From: Kalymmatonema hyalinum WJT4-NPBG1
GTDB taxonomy: Bacteria > Cyanobacteriota > Cyanobacteriia > Cyanobacteriales > Nostocaceae
Reading direction: 5' to 3'
DNA length: 64,000 bases
Assembly: GCA_019359075.1 (NCBI GenBank)
Contig: JAHHIB010000004.1
Coordinates: 105,136-169,135 of the forward strand
Below are positions 27,679 through 37,147 of the stretch, one piece after another (the stretch's first letter is position 1; each line of letters starts with the position of its first letter). The position numbers were made by a program, and so were the translations under genes. The notes under the pieces are model-generated. The model saw only the letters and a program-made list of their open reading frames with translations. It searched no databases and was not told where the DNA came from.

Positions 27679-28848
27679 ATGAAAGCAGTTTGCTGGCATG
27701 GTGCCAAAGATGTGCGAGTCGAGACGGTGCCAGATCCAAAAATTATTAACCCCCGAGATGCTATCGTCAAAATCACCTCGACGGCAATTTGCGGTTCTGA
27801 TTTACATCTTTACGACGGTTTCATCCCCACGATGGAAAAGGGCGATATCCTTGGTCATGAATTCATGGGGGAAGTCGTTGAGATTGGCAGCGCAGTTAAG
27901 AATATCAAAGTGGGCGATCGCGTTGTCGTTCCCTTCACAATATCCTGCGGTAACTGCTATTTTTGCCAACGCGATTACTGGTCGCTGTGTGACAACTCTA
28001 ACCCGAACAGCTGGATCGCAGAAAAGTTGATGGGTTATTCACCATCTGGTCTATTTGGTTACTCCCATATGATGGGCGGTTACGCTGGAGGTCAAGCAGA
28101 GTATGCCAGAGTTCCCTTTGCCGATGTAGGCTTGTTCAAAATTCCTGATGGATTAACGGATGAGCAAGTATTATTTTTAACAGATGTTTTTCCGACTGGC
28201 TACATGGCAGCAGAAAACTGCAACATCAAACCTGGTGATATCGTTGCTATCTGGGGTTGTGGACCAGTTGGACAGTTCGCTATCAAGAGTGCTTATTTAC
28301 TAGGTGCAGAGCGTGTCATTGCCATTGACCGTGTCCCTGAACGTCTACAGATGGCAAAAGAACAAGGTAAAGCAGAAGTTCTCAACTACGAAGAAGTGGA
28401 TGTTGGCGAAGCCCTCAAAGAAATGACTGGCGGTCGTGGTCCTGATGCTGTGATGGATGCAGTGGGAATGGAAGCGCACGGCAGCGACTTTATGGCGTTA
28501 TACGACAAAGCAAAGCAAGCAGTGCGTCTAGAAACAGACAGACCTACAGCCTTGCGCCAAGTCATTCTCTCTTGCAGTAAAGGCGGTCATGTATCAATTC
28601 CCGGTGTTTACGGAGGCTTTTTAGATAAAGTGCCGATGGGTGCTGCCATGAACAAAGGCTTAACGTTCAAGACGGGACAAACCCACGTCCACAAGTACTT
28701 ACGTCCTTTACTTGAGCACATACAGAACGGCAAAATCGACCCAACATTTATCATCACCCACCGCTTACCTCTAGAACAAGCGCCCCACGGCTACGAAATT
28801 TTCAAGCACAAGAAAGACAACTGCATCAAAGTTGTACTCAAACCCTAA
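27679..28848 (+). CDS. Zinc-dependent alcohol dehydrogenase (formaldehyde dehydrogenase-like), copy 2
   Basis: Paralog of the gene at 25564 with nearly identical length and motifs: [22 protein letters not shown]...LCDNSN and [13 protein letters not shown] 27679 is used; a TTG two codons earlier is unnecessary. Differences concentrate in the substrate loop ([17 protein letters not shown] in place of the shorter loop of copy 1), so substrate range may differ. Same strand and probable stress island member. Confidence 0.93.
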   Translation: MKAVCWHGAKDVRVETVPDPKIINPRDAIVKITSTAICGSDLHLYDGFIPTMEKGDILGHEFMGEVVEIGSAVKNIKVGDRVVVPFTISCGNCYFCQRDYWSLCDNSNPNSWIAEKLMGYSPSGLFGYSHMMGGYAGGQAEYARVPFADVGLFKIPDGLTDEQVLFLTDVFPTGYMAAENCNIKPGDIVAIWGCGPVGQFAIKSAYLLGAERVIAIDRVPERLQMAKEQGKAEVLNYEEVDVGEALKEMTGGRGPDAVMDAVGMEAHGSDFMALYDKAKQAVRLETDRPTALRQVILSCSKGGHVSIPGVYGGFLDKVPMGAAMNKGLTFKTGQTHVHKYLRPLLEHIQNGKIDPTFIITHRLPLEQAPHGYEIFKHKKDNCIKVVLKP

Positions 28849-29036
28849 TGTCAATTGTCCTTTGCTGCAAAGGACAATTGATCAACAAAGAAATTAGAAC
28901 TGAGTTAAGAGTTCTGTATGACTAGGTAGGAAGTAAATTTGTTGGAGAAAATAAAATTTATTCCTCTTTGATAAGTGCGAATTTACGGGGTTATTGTGAG
29001 TCCTGAGTTCTGCGTTCTGTGTTCTTCTTAATAACT

Positions 29037-30221
29037 ATGTTTGACTCCCTCAAAAAAGAACTATCTCGCCGCGCTCTTTTACATAAAGCAGGTTTTGGCT
29101 TGATGGGACTCAGTGTTGCTGGGGTAGTTGGGCAGATAATCAAACCCGTCCGTACTTTCGCCCAAGCAGCACCAGCGCCATCTAAAGAACCGTCTTTGCC
29201 TCCGGAAAAAAAGCTAGGATGGGCAGTCGTTGGTTTGGGTAAGTTTGCCACCGAACAGATTATGCCCTCGTTTGCCGAGTGCAAGAGGTCAAAGTTAGTG
29301 GCTTTGGTGAGTGGCGATCGCGCTAAAGCCGAAAAGTATGCACAGCAATACGGCATCAACCCAAAAAATATCTATAACTACCAAAACTACGACTCTATCC
29401 GTAATAACCCGGAAGTAGACGTTATTTATATCATCTTGCCTAACGGGATGCATGCTGAATACAGCATTCGTGGGGCGCAAGCAGGCAAACACATCATGTG
29501 TGAAAAGCCGATGGCGAACACCGTTGAGGAATGCCAAGCAATGATTAATGCGGCAAACAAAGCAAACCGCAAGTTGATGATTGCCTACCGCGCCCAATAC
29601 GAACCATACAACCTCGCCACCATTCAACTTGCTCAAAGTGGCAAACTTGGCAAGCTCAAGTCAATCACCTCAGACCACGGACGCACACTCAACCCCAAAG
29701 ACCCCGCCGACATCTGGCGAATGCAAAAAAAACTAGCTGGTGGCGGTTCCCTCTACGACATTGGTATCTACAGCTTACAAGCAGCACGGTACATTACTGG
29801 TGAGGAACCTGTAGCAATTAGTGCCATGATGTACAGCACCCCTGGTGATTCCCGCTTCCGTGAGGTCGAGGAAAATGTCAACTTCGTGCTGCGTTTCCCC
29901 AGTGGCGTCCTTGCCAACTGCACCTCAAGCTACGGCTACTCTAATACCAAACGCATTCAAGTTTTCGGGTCTGATGCTGTCTTGGAATTAGATCCAGCCA
30001 CCGACTACTACAAACATCGCCTAGTGATTAAGGACAAGAACGGTAACCAGGAGCAAAAAATTGAGGAAAAAAACCAGTTTGCCCTAGAGATGGATCACCT
30101 TTGCGAATCCATCATGCAGAACAAACAACCCAAAACTCCTGGCGAAGAAGGCTTACAAGACGTTAGACTTATGCAGCTCATTTACGAAGCAGCCCGCACA
30201 GGCAAAACCATCAAAGTTTAG
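29037..30221 (+). CDS. Gfo/Idh/MocA oxidoreductase with Tat signal
   Basis: NAD(P)-dependent sugar-type oxidoreductase. From ATG 29037 the N-terminus reads ...KELSRRALLHKAG plus a hydrophobic stretch ending TFAQA, a twin-arginine export signal. This implies a periplasmic enzyme with pre-bound cofactor, like glucose-fructose oxidoreductase. The Rossmann motif is VVGLGKFA and the active-site lysine motif is CEKPMANT; the GGGSLYDIGIY motif is also present. The DUF-like C-terminal substrate domain is complete. Substrate unknown. The cupin gene follows 90 bases later. Confidence 0.92.
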   Translation: MFDSLKKELSRRALLHKAGFGLMGLSVAGVVGQIIKPVRTFAQAAPAPSKEPSLPPEKKLGWAVVGLGKFATEQIMPSFAECKRSKLVALVSGDRAKAEKYAQQYGINPKNIYNYQNYDSIRNNPEVDVIYIILPNGMHAEYSIRGAQAGKHIMCEKPMANTVEECQAMINAANKANRKLMIAYRAQYEPYNLATIQLAQSGKLGKLKSITSDHGRTLNPKDPADIWRMQKKLAGGGSLYDIGIYSLQAARYITGEEPVAISAMMYSTPGDSRFREVEENVNFVLRFPSGVLANCTSSYGYSNTKRIQVFGSDAVLELDPATDYYKHRLVIKDKNGNQEQKIEEKNQFALEMDHLCESIMQNKQPKTPGEEGLQDVRLMQLIYEAARTGKTIKV

Positions 30222-30310
30222 CACTTCCCCACTCTCATCACTCTTCTTTCTCTGCGTTCTCTGCGCCTCGGCGGTTCTTTTTTTCATAAAACTCAATTGA
30301 GGAAACAAAT

Positions 30311-30652
30311 ATGGCTGACACAAGTGTTAAAAAAGTAGACTCCGCTTATTCCCCTAAAGGTCAACAAGGTCAAAAGTATCTCGCATCCGGCAAAACTGTT
30401 TCAATGCGTCTTTGGGAGAACGAACAACCTGACGAACCCAAAGAACCAGCAACGCGGGAATATGAAACCGTTGGTTATGTGATTAGTGGTCGTGCTGAGT
30501 TGCACATCGAAGGTCAAGTCATTCTACTAGAGGCTGGAAATTCCTGGGTAGTTCCAAAAGGAGCATCCCACACTTACAAAATCCTAGAACCATTGACTGC
30601 TGTTGAGGCAACCAGTCCACCTGCTCAAGTTCACGGACGGGATGAAGATTAA
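30311..30652 (+). CDS. Small cupin-domain protein
   Basis: 113 residues forming a single cupin barrel: YVISGRAELHIEGQ (motif 1 region), then EAGNSWVVPKGASHTYKI (motif 2). One metal His is clear in motif 2; motif 1 has only H at LHIE, so metal binding may be incomplete. Starts at ATG 30311. Followed by a strong terminator, closing this transcription unit. Confidence 0.85.
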   Translation: MADTSVKKVDSAYSPKGQQGQKYLASGKTVSMRLWENEQPDEPKEPATREYETVGYVISGRAELHIEGQVILLEAGNSWVVPKGASHTYKILEPLTAVEATSPPAQVHGRDED

Positions 30653-30698
30653 TTTATACAGCTTCACTTCTTACCAGAATCACTCATAGTTACATCTT

Positions 30699-30726
30699 AC
30701 CAGAGGCTTAACCTCTGGTTTTTTCT
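30699..30726 (+). terminator. Rho-independent terminator after the cupin gene
   Basis: CCAGAGG (30700-30706), five-base loop, CCTCTGG (30712-30718), then six T residues. It separates the cupin transcription unit from the manganese catalase gene. Confidence 0.85.
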
Positions 30727-30943
30727 TTATTTTATAAGGATAGTACTCCCTCGAATAGCATTTTTAGTCTTCTGCCTAAGAACTAAGTTTCCTCAGTCAA
30801 TTTACTTATTTTTTCAGTATTTTTTATTTAACTATAGAGTGAGGTAGAGCAAGCATTAAATAGGTTTCCTAGAAAGCATAGGCGACACAAATATCAATTG
30901 AGCCTGAATTTGTGCCGCCCTGTATGCAAATGAGGTCACAATA

Positions 30944-31867
30944 ATGTTTTACCACACTAAGAGACTACAGTACTACACACCTCCAGCAAAACCAGATCCA
31001 CTCTACGCTAAGAAGGTTCAGGAACTCATCGGTGGTGTGTTTGGGGAAATGACCGTGATGATGCAGTACCTGTTTCAGGGCTGGAATTGTCGCGGACCTG
31101 CCAAGTACCGCGATATGTTGCTGGACATCGGTACTGAAGAAATAGGGCATATCGAGATCCTCTCCACCTTGATTGCTCATCTGCTAGATAAAGCGCCTGT
31201 CTCATTGCAAGAACAAGGTGCAAGCGATCCAATGGTGGGAGCAGTTATGGGCGGTACCAGTGCACGGGATATCATTTCGGATGTCATTACGGCGGCTATG
31301 AACCCTCAACACGGCATTGTGTCCGGTTTTGGTGCCCAGGCAGCTGACAGCGTAGGCTACCCCTGGAACGGTCGCTTCATCGCCGTTAGTGGCAATTTGT
31401 TGGCAGATTTCCGCTCAAATCTCCACGCCGAGAGTCAGGGACGCTTGCAAGCCGTGCGCCTGTATGAGATGACCAACGATCCAGGTGTGAAAGATACCTT
31501 AAGTTTCTTGATCGCCCGTGACACCATGCATCAAAATCAGTGGCTAGCAGCCATTGAGGAGTTAAAAGCAGATGGACTGGAAGACACTCCAGTTCCCAGT
31601 TCCTTCCCGCAGGAATTGGAGAAGCGCGAGGTTGCTTATCAGTTCTGGAATCACTCAGACGGCACCGAAAGTGCTCAAGGTCGCTGGGCACAAGGTCCTT
31701 CTCCAGACGGCAAAGGGCAATTCGAGTATGTAGAAAATCCCAAACCCCTAGGACCAGAACCACTACTACCCATACCCAATCCAAAACTGCATGGGACGCC
31801 TGCAGACAGACAGGCGCAGGGTAGCGCAGACCCTTTGATTAATCGCACAACAACTATTGGCGGCTAA
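30944..31867 (+). CDS. Manganese catalase
   Basis: Non-haem dimanganese catalase of 307 residues, disproportionating hydrogen peroxide. Four-helix bundle ligand motifs are visible: GEMTVMMQY (Glu), EEIGHIE (Glu/His), FRSNLHAESQ and ARDTMHQNQW (His). The C-terminal extension after residue 215 is of the type that wraps the hexamer. Starts at ATG 30944. It fits the oxidative-stress character of the preceding 8 kb but has its own promoter region after the terminator at 30726. Confidence 0.95.
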   Translation: MFYHTKRLQYYTPPAKPDPLYAKKVQELIGGVFGEMTVMMQYLFQGWNCRGPAKYRDMLLDIGTEEIGHIEILSTLIAHLLDKAPVSLQEQGASDPMVGAVMGGTSARDIISDVITAAMNPQHGIVSGFGAQAADSVGYPWNGRFIAVSGNLLADFRSNLHAESQGRLQAVRLYEMTNDPGVKDTLSFLIARDTMHQNQWLAAIEELKADGLEDTPVPSSFPQELEKREVAYQFWNHSDGTESAQGRWAQGPSPDGKGQFEYVENPKPLGPEPLLPIPNPKLHGTPADRQAQGSADPLINRTTTIGG

Positions 31868-31974
31868 TATTGAGGCTCCCATTTTGCTAATTTTGGTTGT
31901 CACTAGGAAAATTAGCAGCCAAGTTACTGGCACATACCATCCAAGTATGTGTCAGTTTTTTTATAGCGCTCTGT

Positions 31975-32260
31975 GCCCCTACAATCCTCACGGCAGTTTG
32001 CAAAACGAAGGGGAACCCCCCTGCGGGTTCACCCTTCGGGTTCGCCAGTTCCCGGGGCGCGGGAAACCCGCCTATGGCACTTCGTGCCACCCTAACGCTA
32101 ACAGGACTGGACTCACCAGTCGCCTGACGCCACTCCCCAAGGGCGGAGGGAACCTCCGCACGGGGGTGGCTCCGGAGGGAAACCCTCCTGCATAGCGCTG
32201 GTTCACTGCAACGCACTGCCTCCTGTATTGCGTTGGATTGAAAAAGGCGATACTGGCACT
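31975..32260. repeat. GC-rich composite palindromic repeat block
   Basis: The 408-base gap between the catalase and the next gene is mostly repeats. Positions 32043-32110 match 5019-5086 almost perfectly over 68 bp. Positions 32128-32170 are a CGCCAC...GTGGC unit with an inner GCGGAGG/CCTCCGC stem, belonging to the short palindrome family. Confidence 0.8.
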
Positions 32261-32275
32261 TCATCGCAACAGCGG

Positions 32276-33370
32276 CTAATTGCGTAACTGATAACCCACC
32301 TTCAAGAATATCTGCTGAAGTGCTTGAGTGTAAGGTAGCAAGATAGCTTGGTGTTCTGGCGTTAAACGCTTAAGCACTTCATCCACTAATAATTGAATTG
32401 ATATTTCTGCTATCTCCCATTTGACTTCTATTGCCTTCAAAACCATCTTGCATAAATTAACGAGTTCCTGCTCCACTGGAACTAGGCTCTGCTCTAATAC
32501 AGATAACCATAGGTAGGATTGAAACATATTCAGGTCACGAATGCTCGAATGTGCCACATCTGGATCTGTTAAACAACCAGTCCGGCTCTGATAATTGGGG
32601 AATAATTGAATAAGCCGATGGTGAACAGTCTGGGCTATTTCCTCAGCAACTGGTATCATTTGCTCTACCAGAGATAATGCTGATGACCCCAACTTATGTG
32701 TACCAGCAGCAGTGCAAATTCGTTGCCAAGGCATAGAGACTTGTTCCTCAATAAACTTTAAGTAGGAACCAAGCAATACTTGCTCAATAGGTGTCAGGTA
32801 ACTTAGGATTAATTTGTTTGTAAATTTCAACTGCGTCGTCATAAAGCCCAAAGCACGCCAGTCTCTAGATGCCAAGAGTTGCTCTTGAAATACCAGTAAT
32901 ATTGGCTCAAGCTCGTATGATATCTGGGTGAGTGCTGATTTGTCGAACGATATAAACGATATAAATGAATGAGGCGCAAAAAAACCGGCTGCTTCTGACT
33001 CTTGTGCTGTACGCAGGGCAAGGCTTAGTGATTGCTTCTGGTAAATTTGTAGAAGTTTTCTATACACCCGTGTTGCAAATTGCGTGATTCGCCTTGCCTC
33101 ATTTAAATCTAAAACGTTTGGAATGTAATTGTGGAGGGTCTTGGTTTGTAACCAAGCCATCTGGCTATTAATATTTACTACATTGTCTGTTAACTTTGTG
33201 ACAGTTATGGCTCGTCCCTCTGGGGAATTTGCCTCAATGAGAGAATTGCAGTTTAAAGGGTCTTTTAACAAGGCTAGAAACGATGAGTCAGGTATATAGC
33301 GCTGTGCCCAAAGGTTCAGCAACCTTTCAATTGAGGGAGTTTCAAAAGTTTGAAGAGTTTTTAATAACAT
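32276..33370 (-). CDS. Helical protein of unknown function
   Basis: 364 residues, predominantly alpha-helical, without signal peptide, membrane segment or a motif I recognise. Composition is typical of real cyanobacterial genes. Starts at ATG 33370. Lies between a repeat block and an IsrB element, so its surroundings say nothing about function. Confidence 0.75.
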   Translation of the reverse strand: MLLKTLQTFETPSIERLLNLWAQRYIPDSSFLALLKDPLNCNSLIEANSPEGRAITVTKLTDNVVNINSQMAWLQTKTLHNYIPNVLDLNEARRITQFATRVYRKLLQIYQKQSLSLALRTAQESEAAGFFAPHSFISFISFDKSALTQISYELEPILLVFQEQLLASRDWRALGFMTTQLKFTNKLILSYLTPIEQVLLGSYLKFIEEQVSMPWQRICTAAGTHKLGSSALSLVEQMIPVAEEIAQTVHHRLIQLFPNYQSRTGCLTDPDVAHSSIRDLNMFQSYLWLSVLEQSLVPVEQELVNLCKMVLKAIEVKWEIAEISIQLLVDEVLKRLTPEHQAILLPYTQALQQIFLKVGYQLRN

Positions 33371-33586
33371 TTTCTTTCACCCATGAGTAGCAATCAACCA
33401 AAACATAAGGCTAAAGCTGCAATGCTTAACCTAGTCATTGTTTGAGATGCACTCCTGTCCTGATTTCGATTATCTGGTTTACCCATTAAGCTCTGTTACC
33501 AATAAACGACAACATTGGAGAACATTTTCATCTTTTTCCACGAGATACCCCGTCCCTCAGCGAAGCAGGGCGGGGAGGGTAGCTCA

Positions 33587-33619
33587 GTTAACTTACTGGT
33601 TCGATGCCAGTAAGTTAAC
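33587..33619 (-). other. Right-end hairpin with CATCGAA loop
   Basis: Perfect 13-bp stem GTTAACTTACTGG / CCAGTAAGTTAAC around a seven-base loop (CATCGAA on the gene strand), covering the end of the IsrB coding region. Element 2 has the same loop on a different stem at about 62109-62150. Confidence 0.75.
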
Positions 33620-34696
33620 CAATCTCCGAGTTGGTAGCACGATTAACGCCGTGCTTCGCCGTACCAGTCGGACTTTTTTAGCGCTGAATTGTCGAAGACG
33701 TTTCCAGGATGCATCACTAACTGAAACTTGTTTTTCGGTGTCGCCACTAACCCATCCGCGATAAGTTTTTGCGCCTTGGGTTGCCTCGACATAATCTCCT
33801 TTTCTGAACCCATGACGGGTAACAGTACCGCCATATTTGCGTCTAACACCACCCTTAGCCGGAACCATTAAGTGAAGTTGGCGACGCGATATTGGAGGTC
33901 TACGAATTACTGCAAATGGTGCTGAAGTTATAGTCACTTCACCCTTCCAACCCATCGAATGGCGGTCAATGATGCCGTACTTAATGAAAACACTGCACGC
34001 CAGAGCAACACCATCTACTGCGTGGGTAGCGGGGATTGCATCACCTTTTGAATGTTTTTGCTTCTCTATTCCTAATTGAGTGCGGATTTGTGCTGTCTCC
34101 CAACCTTGAACCTCGCGCACATCTTCAAAAGCGCTTTTTAGTCGGTTTAATTGCCAAAGTTGACCTACCATAACTGGACTAAAACCTTTACTGCCTTGCG
34201 CTTTGACGACTTCATAAACAACATTTTCAAAAGGGAAAATTAATGTTAATTCGTCTAAAACACGCCACTCCAAATCTCTGTTAGCTCGAATGCTAGGTGG
34301 TACTTTACAAAAGCGACGATTGTCAAAACGTTTTTGACGATGGGCGCGTTTACTGAACTCAACTTTGCGGTTAATTCGGCGACCTCTACGACCTCGACGC
34401 ATCATGGCACGTTGTTCCATGCGGTCTTTGACGGTCTTAAAAGGCAACTGGAGGTGCGCTAACCACAAGGTAAATTTAGCGGACTGAACACCGATGCCCG
34501 TGTACATTTTGCCGGGATCGACACCCACTACAATTGCTTGCGTCGCGTCGTCAGCGTACTTAGTTAGTTGAATTTGAAAGATTCCCAAGTCGTTATGTAC
34601 GATTCGCGCTTTTCCTTGTTTTAACCAACGTCGCGCCCTGCTGGGTTTGGTTGGCATTAAAGGAAGTCCTTGTTTAGATAGAACTGGTACTCGCAT
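33593..34696 (-). CDS. IsrB-like RNA-guided nickase (IscB relative lacking HNH)
   Basis: 367 residues. A PLMP motif is at 12-15, RuvC-I GVDPG is at 58-62 (D60), an Arg-rich bridge helix is at about 97-115, RuvC-II VVYEVV has E162, and RuvC-III HAVDGVALA has H225 and D228. Only about 60 residues separate RuvC-II and RuvC-III, with no Cys pairs or HNH motif, which distinguishes IsrB from IscB. The C-terminal region (about 260-350) fits the TAM-interacting part. All RuvC catalytic residues are intact. Characterised IsrB proteins nick the non-target strand guided by an omega RNA; this copy's activity is inferred. Starts at ATG 34696. Confidence 0.85.
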   Translation of the reverse strand: MRVPVLSKQGLPLMPTKPSRARRWLKQGKARIVHNDLGIFQIQLTKYADDATQAIVVGVDPGKMYTGIGVQSAKFTLWLAHLQLPFKTVKDRMEQRAMMRRGRRGRRINRKVEFSKRAHRQKRFDNRRFCKVPPSIRANRDLEWRVLDELTLIFPFENVVYEVVKAQGSKGFSPVMVGQLWQLNRLKSAFEDVREVQGWETAQIRTQLGIEKQKHSKGDAIPATHAVDGVALACSVFIKYGIIDRHSMGWKGEVTITSAPFAVIRRPPISRRQLHLMVPAKGGVRRKYGGTVTRHGFRKGDYVEATQGAKTYRGWVSGDTEKQVSVSDASWKRLRQFSAKKVRLVRRSTALIVLPTRRLVNLLASNQ

Positions 34697-34702
34697 GGAG
34701 AT

Positions 34703-34905
34703 AATCCTTGAGTAAAGTGTGAAGTCCCCTCGCCCAACTAATCACAGATGTCTCGGCTCAACCCGACGACCCAACAAAAGGTCTTAAAGTATTTCCGAAC
34801 TGGGGAAGTATTCGGAAGTTTTAACCGCAATTAGTCTCGGTGGGCTAGTCAAACACGTAAGATTTGCTTCTTACAAGCCCCGTCCCTCTTTAGGGCGGGG
34901 TTATT
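34703..34905 (-). ncRNA. Candidate omega RNA of IsrB element 1
   Basis: About 200 bases of structured non-coding sequence between the left-end hairpin and the isrB start, read on the minus strand. Order: GTCAA arm, CCCCGCCC hairpin, GTAAGA...TCTTAC hairpin, TTTGAC arm, GAGACTA box, TACTTCCC, GTTGGGT and GGGGACT boxes. The same order occurs in element 2. The guide would lie just beyond 34905. Prediction rests on comparison only. Confidence 0.65.
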
Positions 34906-35251
34906 GACGCCTAATCATCGTTGTCATATCTTGCAAACGAGAGACTATTCAAAGTAATATATACGTACGGCTATTAATTTTCAGTGCTTGAAATTACCGT
35001 AAGTTATCTAACATTAGCACTAAGTACAACTGTCGGAAATAGTATTTTAGTCAAATCTATAAGGTTAGCAATTACCAAAACAAACCCGTGATTGCCGCCA
35101 AAGTGCTGCAACGCAAGGTTGTTGGTAAATGGCAAGACGATGCAAAACGTCCCACCCGCTGTTAAACGGCTTTTTACCCCCAATTCATTATCTTTGTTCC
35201 GCAGGCAGAAGTAAAAAAGAGTTTAGTGATTCCCTACACCCAACGAAAATC
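34906..35251. other. Gap between IsrB element 1 and ureE
   Basis: About 345 bases. A short open stretch near 35087-35166 (encoding [20 protein letters not shown] before a stop) may be a gene fragment, but I cannot assign it. The remainder is A/T-rich and probably includes the ureE promoter. Confidence 0.35.
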
Positions 35252-35692
35252 ATGCTAACCTTTACCCAACGTAAACCGCCCAATGCTGATACACAAGTGA
35301 CCTTAACCCTGGCTTTAACAGCAGAAGAACGCACCCGCAGTCGTCATCGTTTTGAGAAAGATGGACAAATTGTGTTTTTGGGTTTACCCAGAGGAACGGT
35401 GTTACGAGATGGGGATATTCTGCAAGATGAAACAAGTGGTAGTTTAGTAAGAATTATTGCAATACCAGAACCAGTTTTAACTGTCACTGCCAAAACACAG
35501 CTAGATTTACTACGGGCAGCGTACCATTTGGGAAATCGCCATGTGCCAGTAGAGATGACAGCGACCTATTTACGGTTATCTGCTGATCCAGTTTTACGCG
35601 CCATGCTGGAAAAACTTGGGCTAGAAGTCAAGGAGGAATTTTCACCGTTTCACCCAGTACCAGGTGCTTATGGACATCATCACACTCACTGA
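35252..35692 (+). CDS. ureE: Urease accessory protein UreE
   Basis: Nickel metallochaperone that delivers Ni to apo-urease. From ATG 35252 the protein has the N-terminal beta domain ([31 protein letters not shown]), the ferredoxin-like C-terminal domain ([14 protein letters not shown]) and a His-rich tail (HHHTH). Longer upstream reading is non-homologous. The stop overlaps the ureF start by 23 bases, indicating translational coupling. Confidence 0.94.
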   Translation: MLTFTQRKPPNADTQVTLTLALTAEERTRSRHRFEKDGQIVFLGLPRGTVLRDGDILQDETSGSLVRIIAIPEPVLTVTAKTQLDLLRAAYHLGNRHVPVEMTATYLRLSADPVLRAMLEKLGLEVKEEFSPFHPVPGAYGHHHTH

Positions 35693-36359
35693 AGGCAATC
35701 TTTTGTGTCTTTTGCAACTAGCTAGCCCAGCTTTGCCTGTGGGAGCTTATAGCTATTCTGAAGGTTTGGAAACGCTGGTTGAGAATGGCACAATTAATCA
35801 TCAAGCAGCCTTACAGCATTGGTTAGAGGCAGAACTGCGTTACGGGGCAATACGGTTAGAGGCGGCGGTGATGGTACGAGCTTATCAGTCTGTAAAAGTG
35901 GGTGATTTCAAGGCGCTATCGTACTGGAATATGTGGTTATCTGCTGCTCGGGAAACAGAAGAATTACGCGGATCTAGCTGGCAAATGGGGCGATCGCTCA
36001 TCCAGTTGGTTAGTAAACTAGAACCACAAATCATGCCGATTGTCAATTCTGTTGGTAATCCTTGCAATTATGCGATCGCTTTTGGGATTGCGGCTGCTGA
36101 TTGGGATATCAATATCAAAGCCGCATTATTGGGATATCTGCATACTTGGGCAAGTCATATGATGACTGCTGGAGTAAAGCTGATTCCTTTGGGACAAACA
36201 GTGGGACAGCAGTTAATGCGAACATTACAAGGATTGCTTTGTGATGTAGTCGTGGAGATTATGAAGTTGGAGGATGATGAACTCGGTTGTTGTAGCTGGG
36301 GTTTGTCTTTGGCAAGTATGATGCATGAAACACAGTATACAAGATTGTTTAGGAGTTAG
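35670..36359 (+). CDS. ureF: Urease accessory protein UreF
   Basis: Helical accessory protein acting with UreG and UreD/H in GTP-dependent urease activation. Begins at ATG 35670 inside the end of ureE. Family motifs [21 protein letters not shown] (N-terminal) and [13 protein letters not shown] (C-terminal) are present and the length (about 229) is normal. Confidence 0.95.
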   Translation: MDIITLTEGNLLCLLQLASPALPVGAYSYSEGLETLVENGTINHQAALQHWLEAELRYGAIRLEAAVMVRAYQSVKVGDFKALSYWNMWLSAARETEELRGSSWQMGRSLIQLVSKLEPQIMPIVNSVGNPCNYAIAFGIAAADWDINIKAALLGYLHTWASHMMTAGVKLIPLGQTVGQQLMRTLQGLLCDVVVEIMKLEDDELGCCSWGLSLASMMHETQYTRLFRS

Positions 36360-36449
36360 GGCGAAATGGGGAGGCAGGGAAACCTGTCGGAAATTAAATC
36401 TTGAGTCTTTGAGGCTGGGTATTGAGTATTAACTATTGACTCTTAACTT

Positions 36450-37046
36450 ATGAATGCTTTTCGAGTTGGTGTTGCAGGTCCAGTGGGTTCTGGGAAGACG
36501 GCTTTGGTTGATGCTTTGTGTAAAGCGATGCGTGATAAATATCAGATTGCTGTGGTGACGAATGATATTTATACGCAGGAGGATGCTCAGTTTTTGGTGC
36601 GTTCTGAGGCTTTGGTAGGCGATCGCATTTTGGGTGTGGAAACTGGGGGTTGTCCTCACACTGCTATTCGGGAAGATGCTTCGATGAATTTGGCAGCCAT
36701 TGAACAGTTAGAGACGCGGTTTTCAGATTTGGATTTGGTATTTTTGGAAAGCGGCGGCGATAATTTGGCGGCTACTTTCAGTCCTGAGTTGGTAGATTTA
36801 ACGATTTATGTTATCGATGTTGCCGCTGGTGATAAGATTCCCCGTAAAGGTGGTCCTGGAATTACTAAGTCTGATTTGTTGGTAATCAATAAAACTGATT
36901 TGGCTCCCTATGTTGGCGCAGATTTAAGTGTCATGGAACGGGATGCAAAAAAAATGCGTGGTGAGAAACCTTTTGTTTTCACAAACTTGAAAACACAGGA
37001 AGGTTTGGCAGAGGTCATCCAGTTTGTTGCTATAAATGTTTGCTAA
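36450..37046 (+). CDS. ureG: Urease accessory GTPase UreG
   Basis: SIMIBI-class GTPase that drives nickel insertion into urease. Walker [11 protein letters not shown] is at residues 10-19, the metal-binding CPH motif is in [15 protein letters not shown], and the NKTDL base-recognition motif is also intact. The urease structural genes ureABC and ureD are not in this window, so the urease locus is split, as in several cyanobacteria. Confidence 0.96.
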   Translation: MNAFRVGVAGPVGSGKTALVDALCKAMRDKYQIAVVTNDIYTQEDAQFLVRSEALVGDRILGVETGGCPHTAIREDASMNLAAIEQLETRFSDLDLVFLESGGDNLAATFSPELVDLTIYVIDVAAGDKIPRKGGPGITKSDLLVINKTDLAPYVGADLSVMERDAKKMRGEKPFVFTNLKTQEGLAEVIQFVAINVC

Positions 37047-37147
37047 TGTGGTATATTCAGCAGCTGGGTCTGTGATGGTCATCAGCTTACCGCTAGGGTA
37101 ATCGTCGCGCTCACAGTACCCAATGCCACTGACGCAACCAAGTCATT

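Larger units (their letters stand above)
33541..34905 (-). mobile_element. IsrB-type IS element 1 (no TnpA)
   Basis: Bounded on the right-end side by CGAGATACCCCGTCC (33541), identical to the corresponding end of element 2 at 62069. The left-end side is a CCCCGTCCCT...AGGGCGGGG hairpin (34878-34900). It contains one isrB-like gene and an upstream non-coding region. No Y1 transposase is present, so movement would need a transposase in trans. Exact ends are inferred by comparing the two copies. Confidence 0.75.

Noticed and set aside
33575..33625. tRNA-like features (GTAGCTCAGTT and GGTTCGA) on the plus strand
   Set aside because: Far too short for a tRNA and no acceptor or anticodon stem. The bases belong to the IsrB right-end hairpin, and a related loop occurs at 62124.
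33593..34696. Active IscB with HNH
   Set aside because: The RuvC-II to RuvC-III interval has no HNH or Cys pairs; the IsrB assignment fits better.
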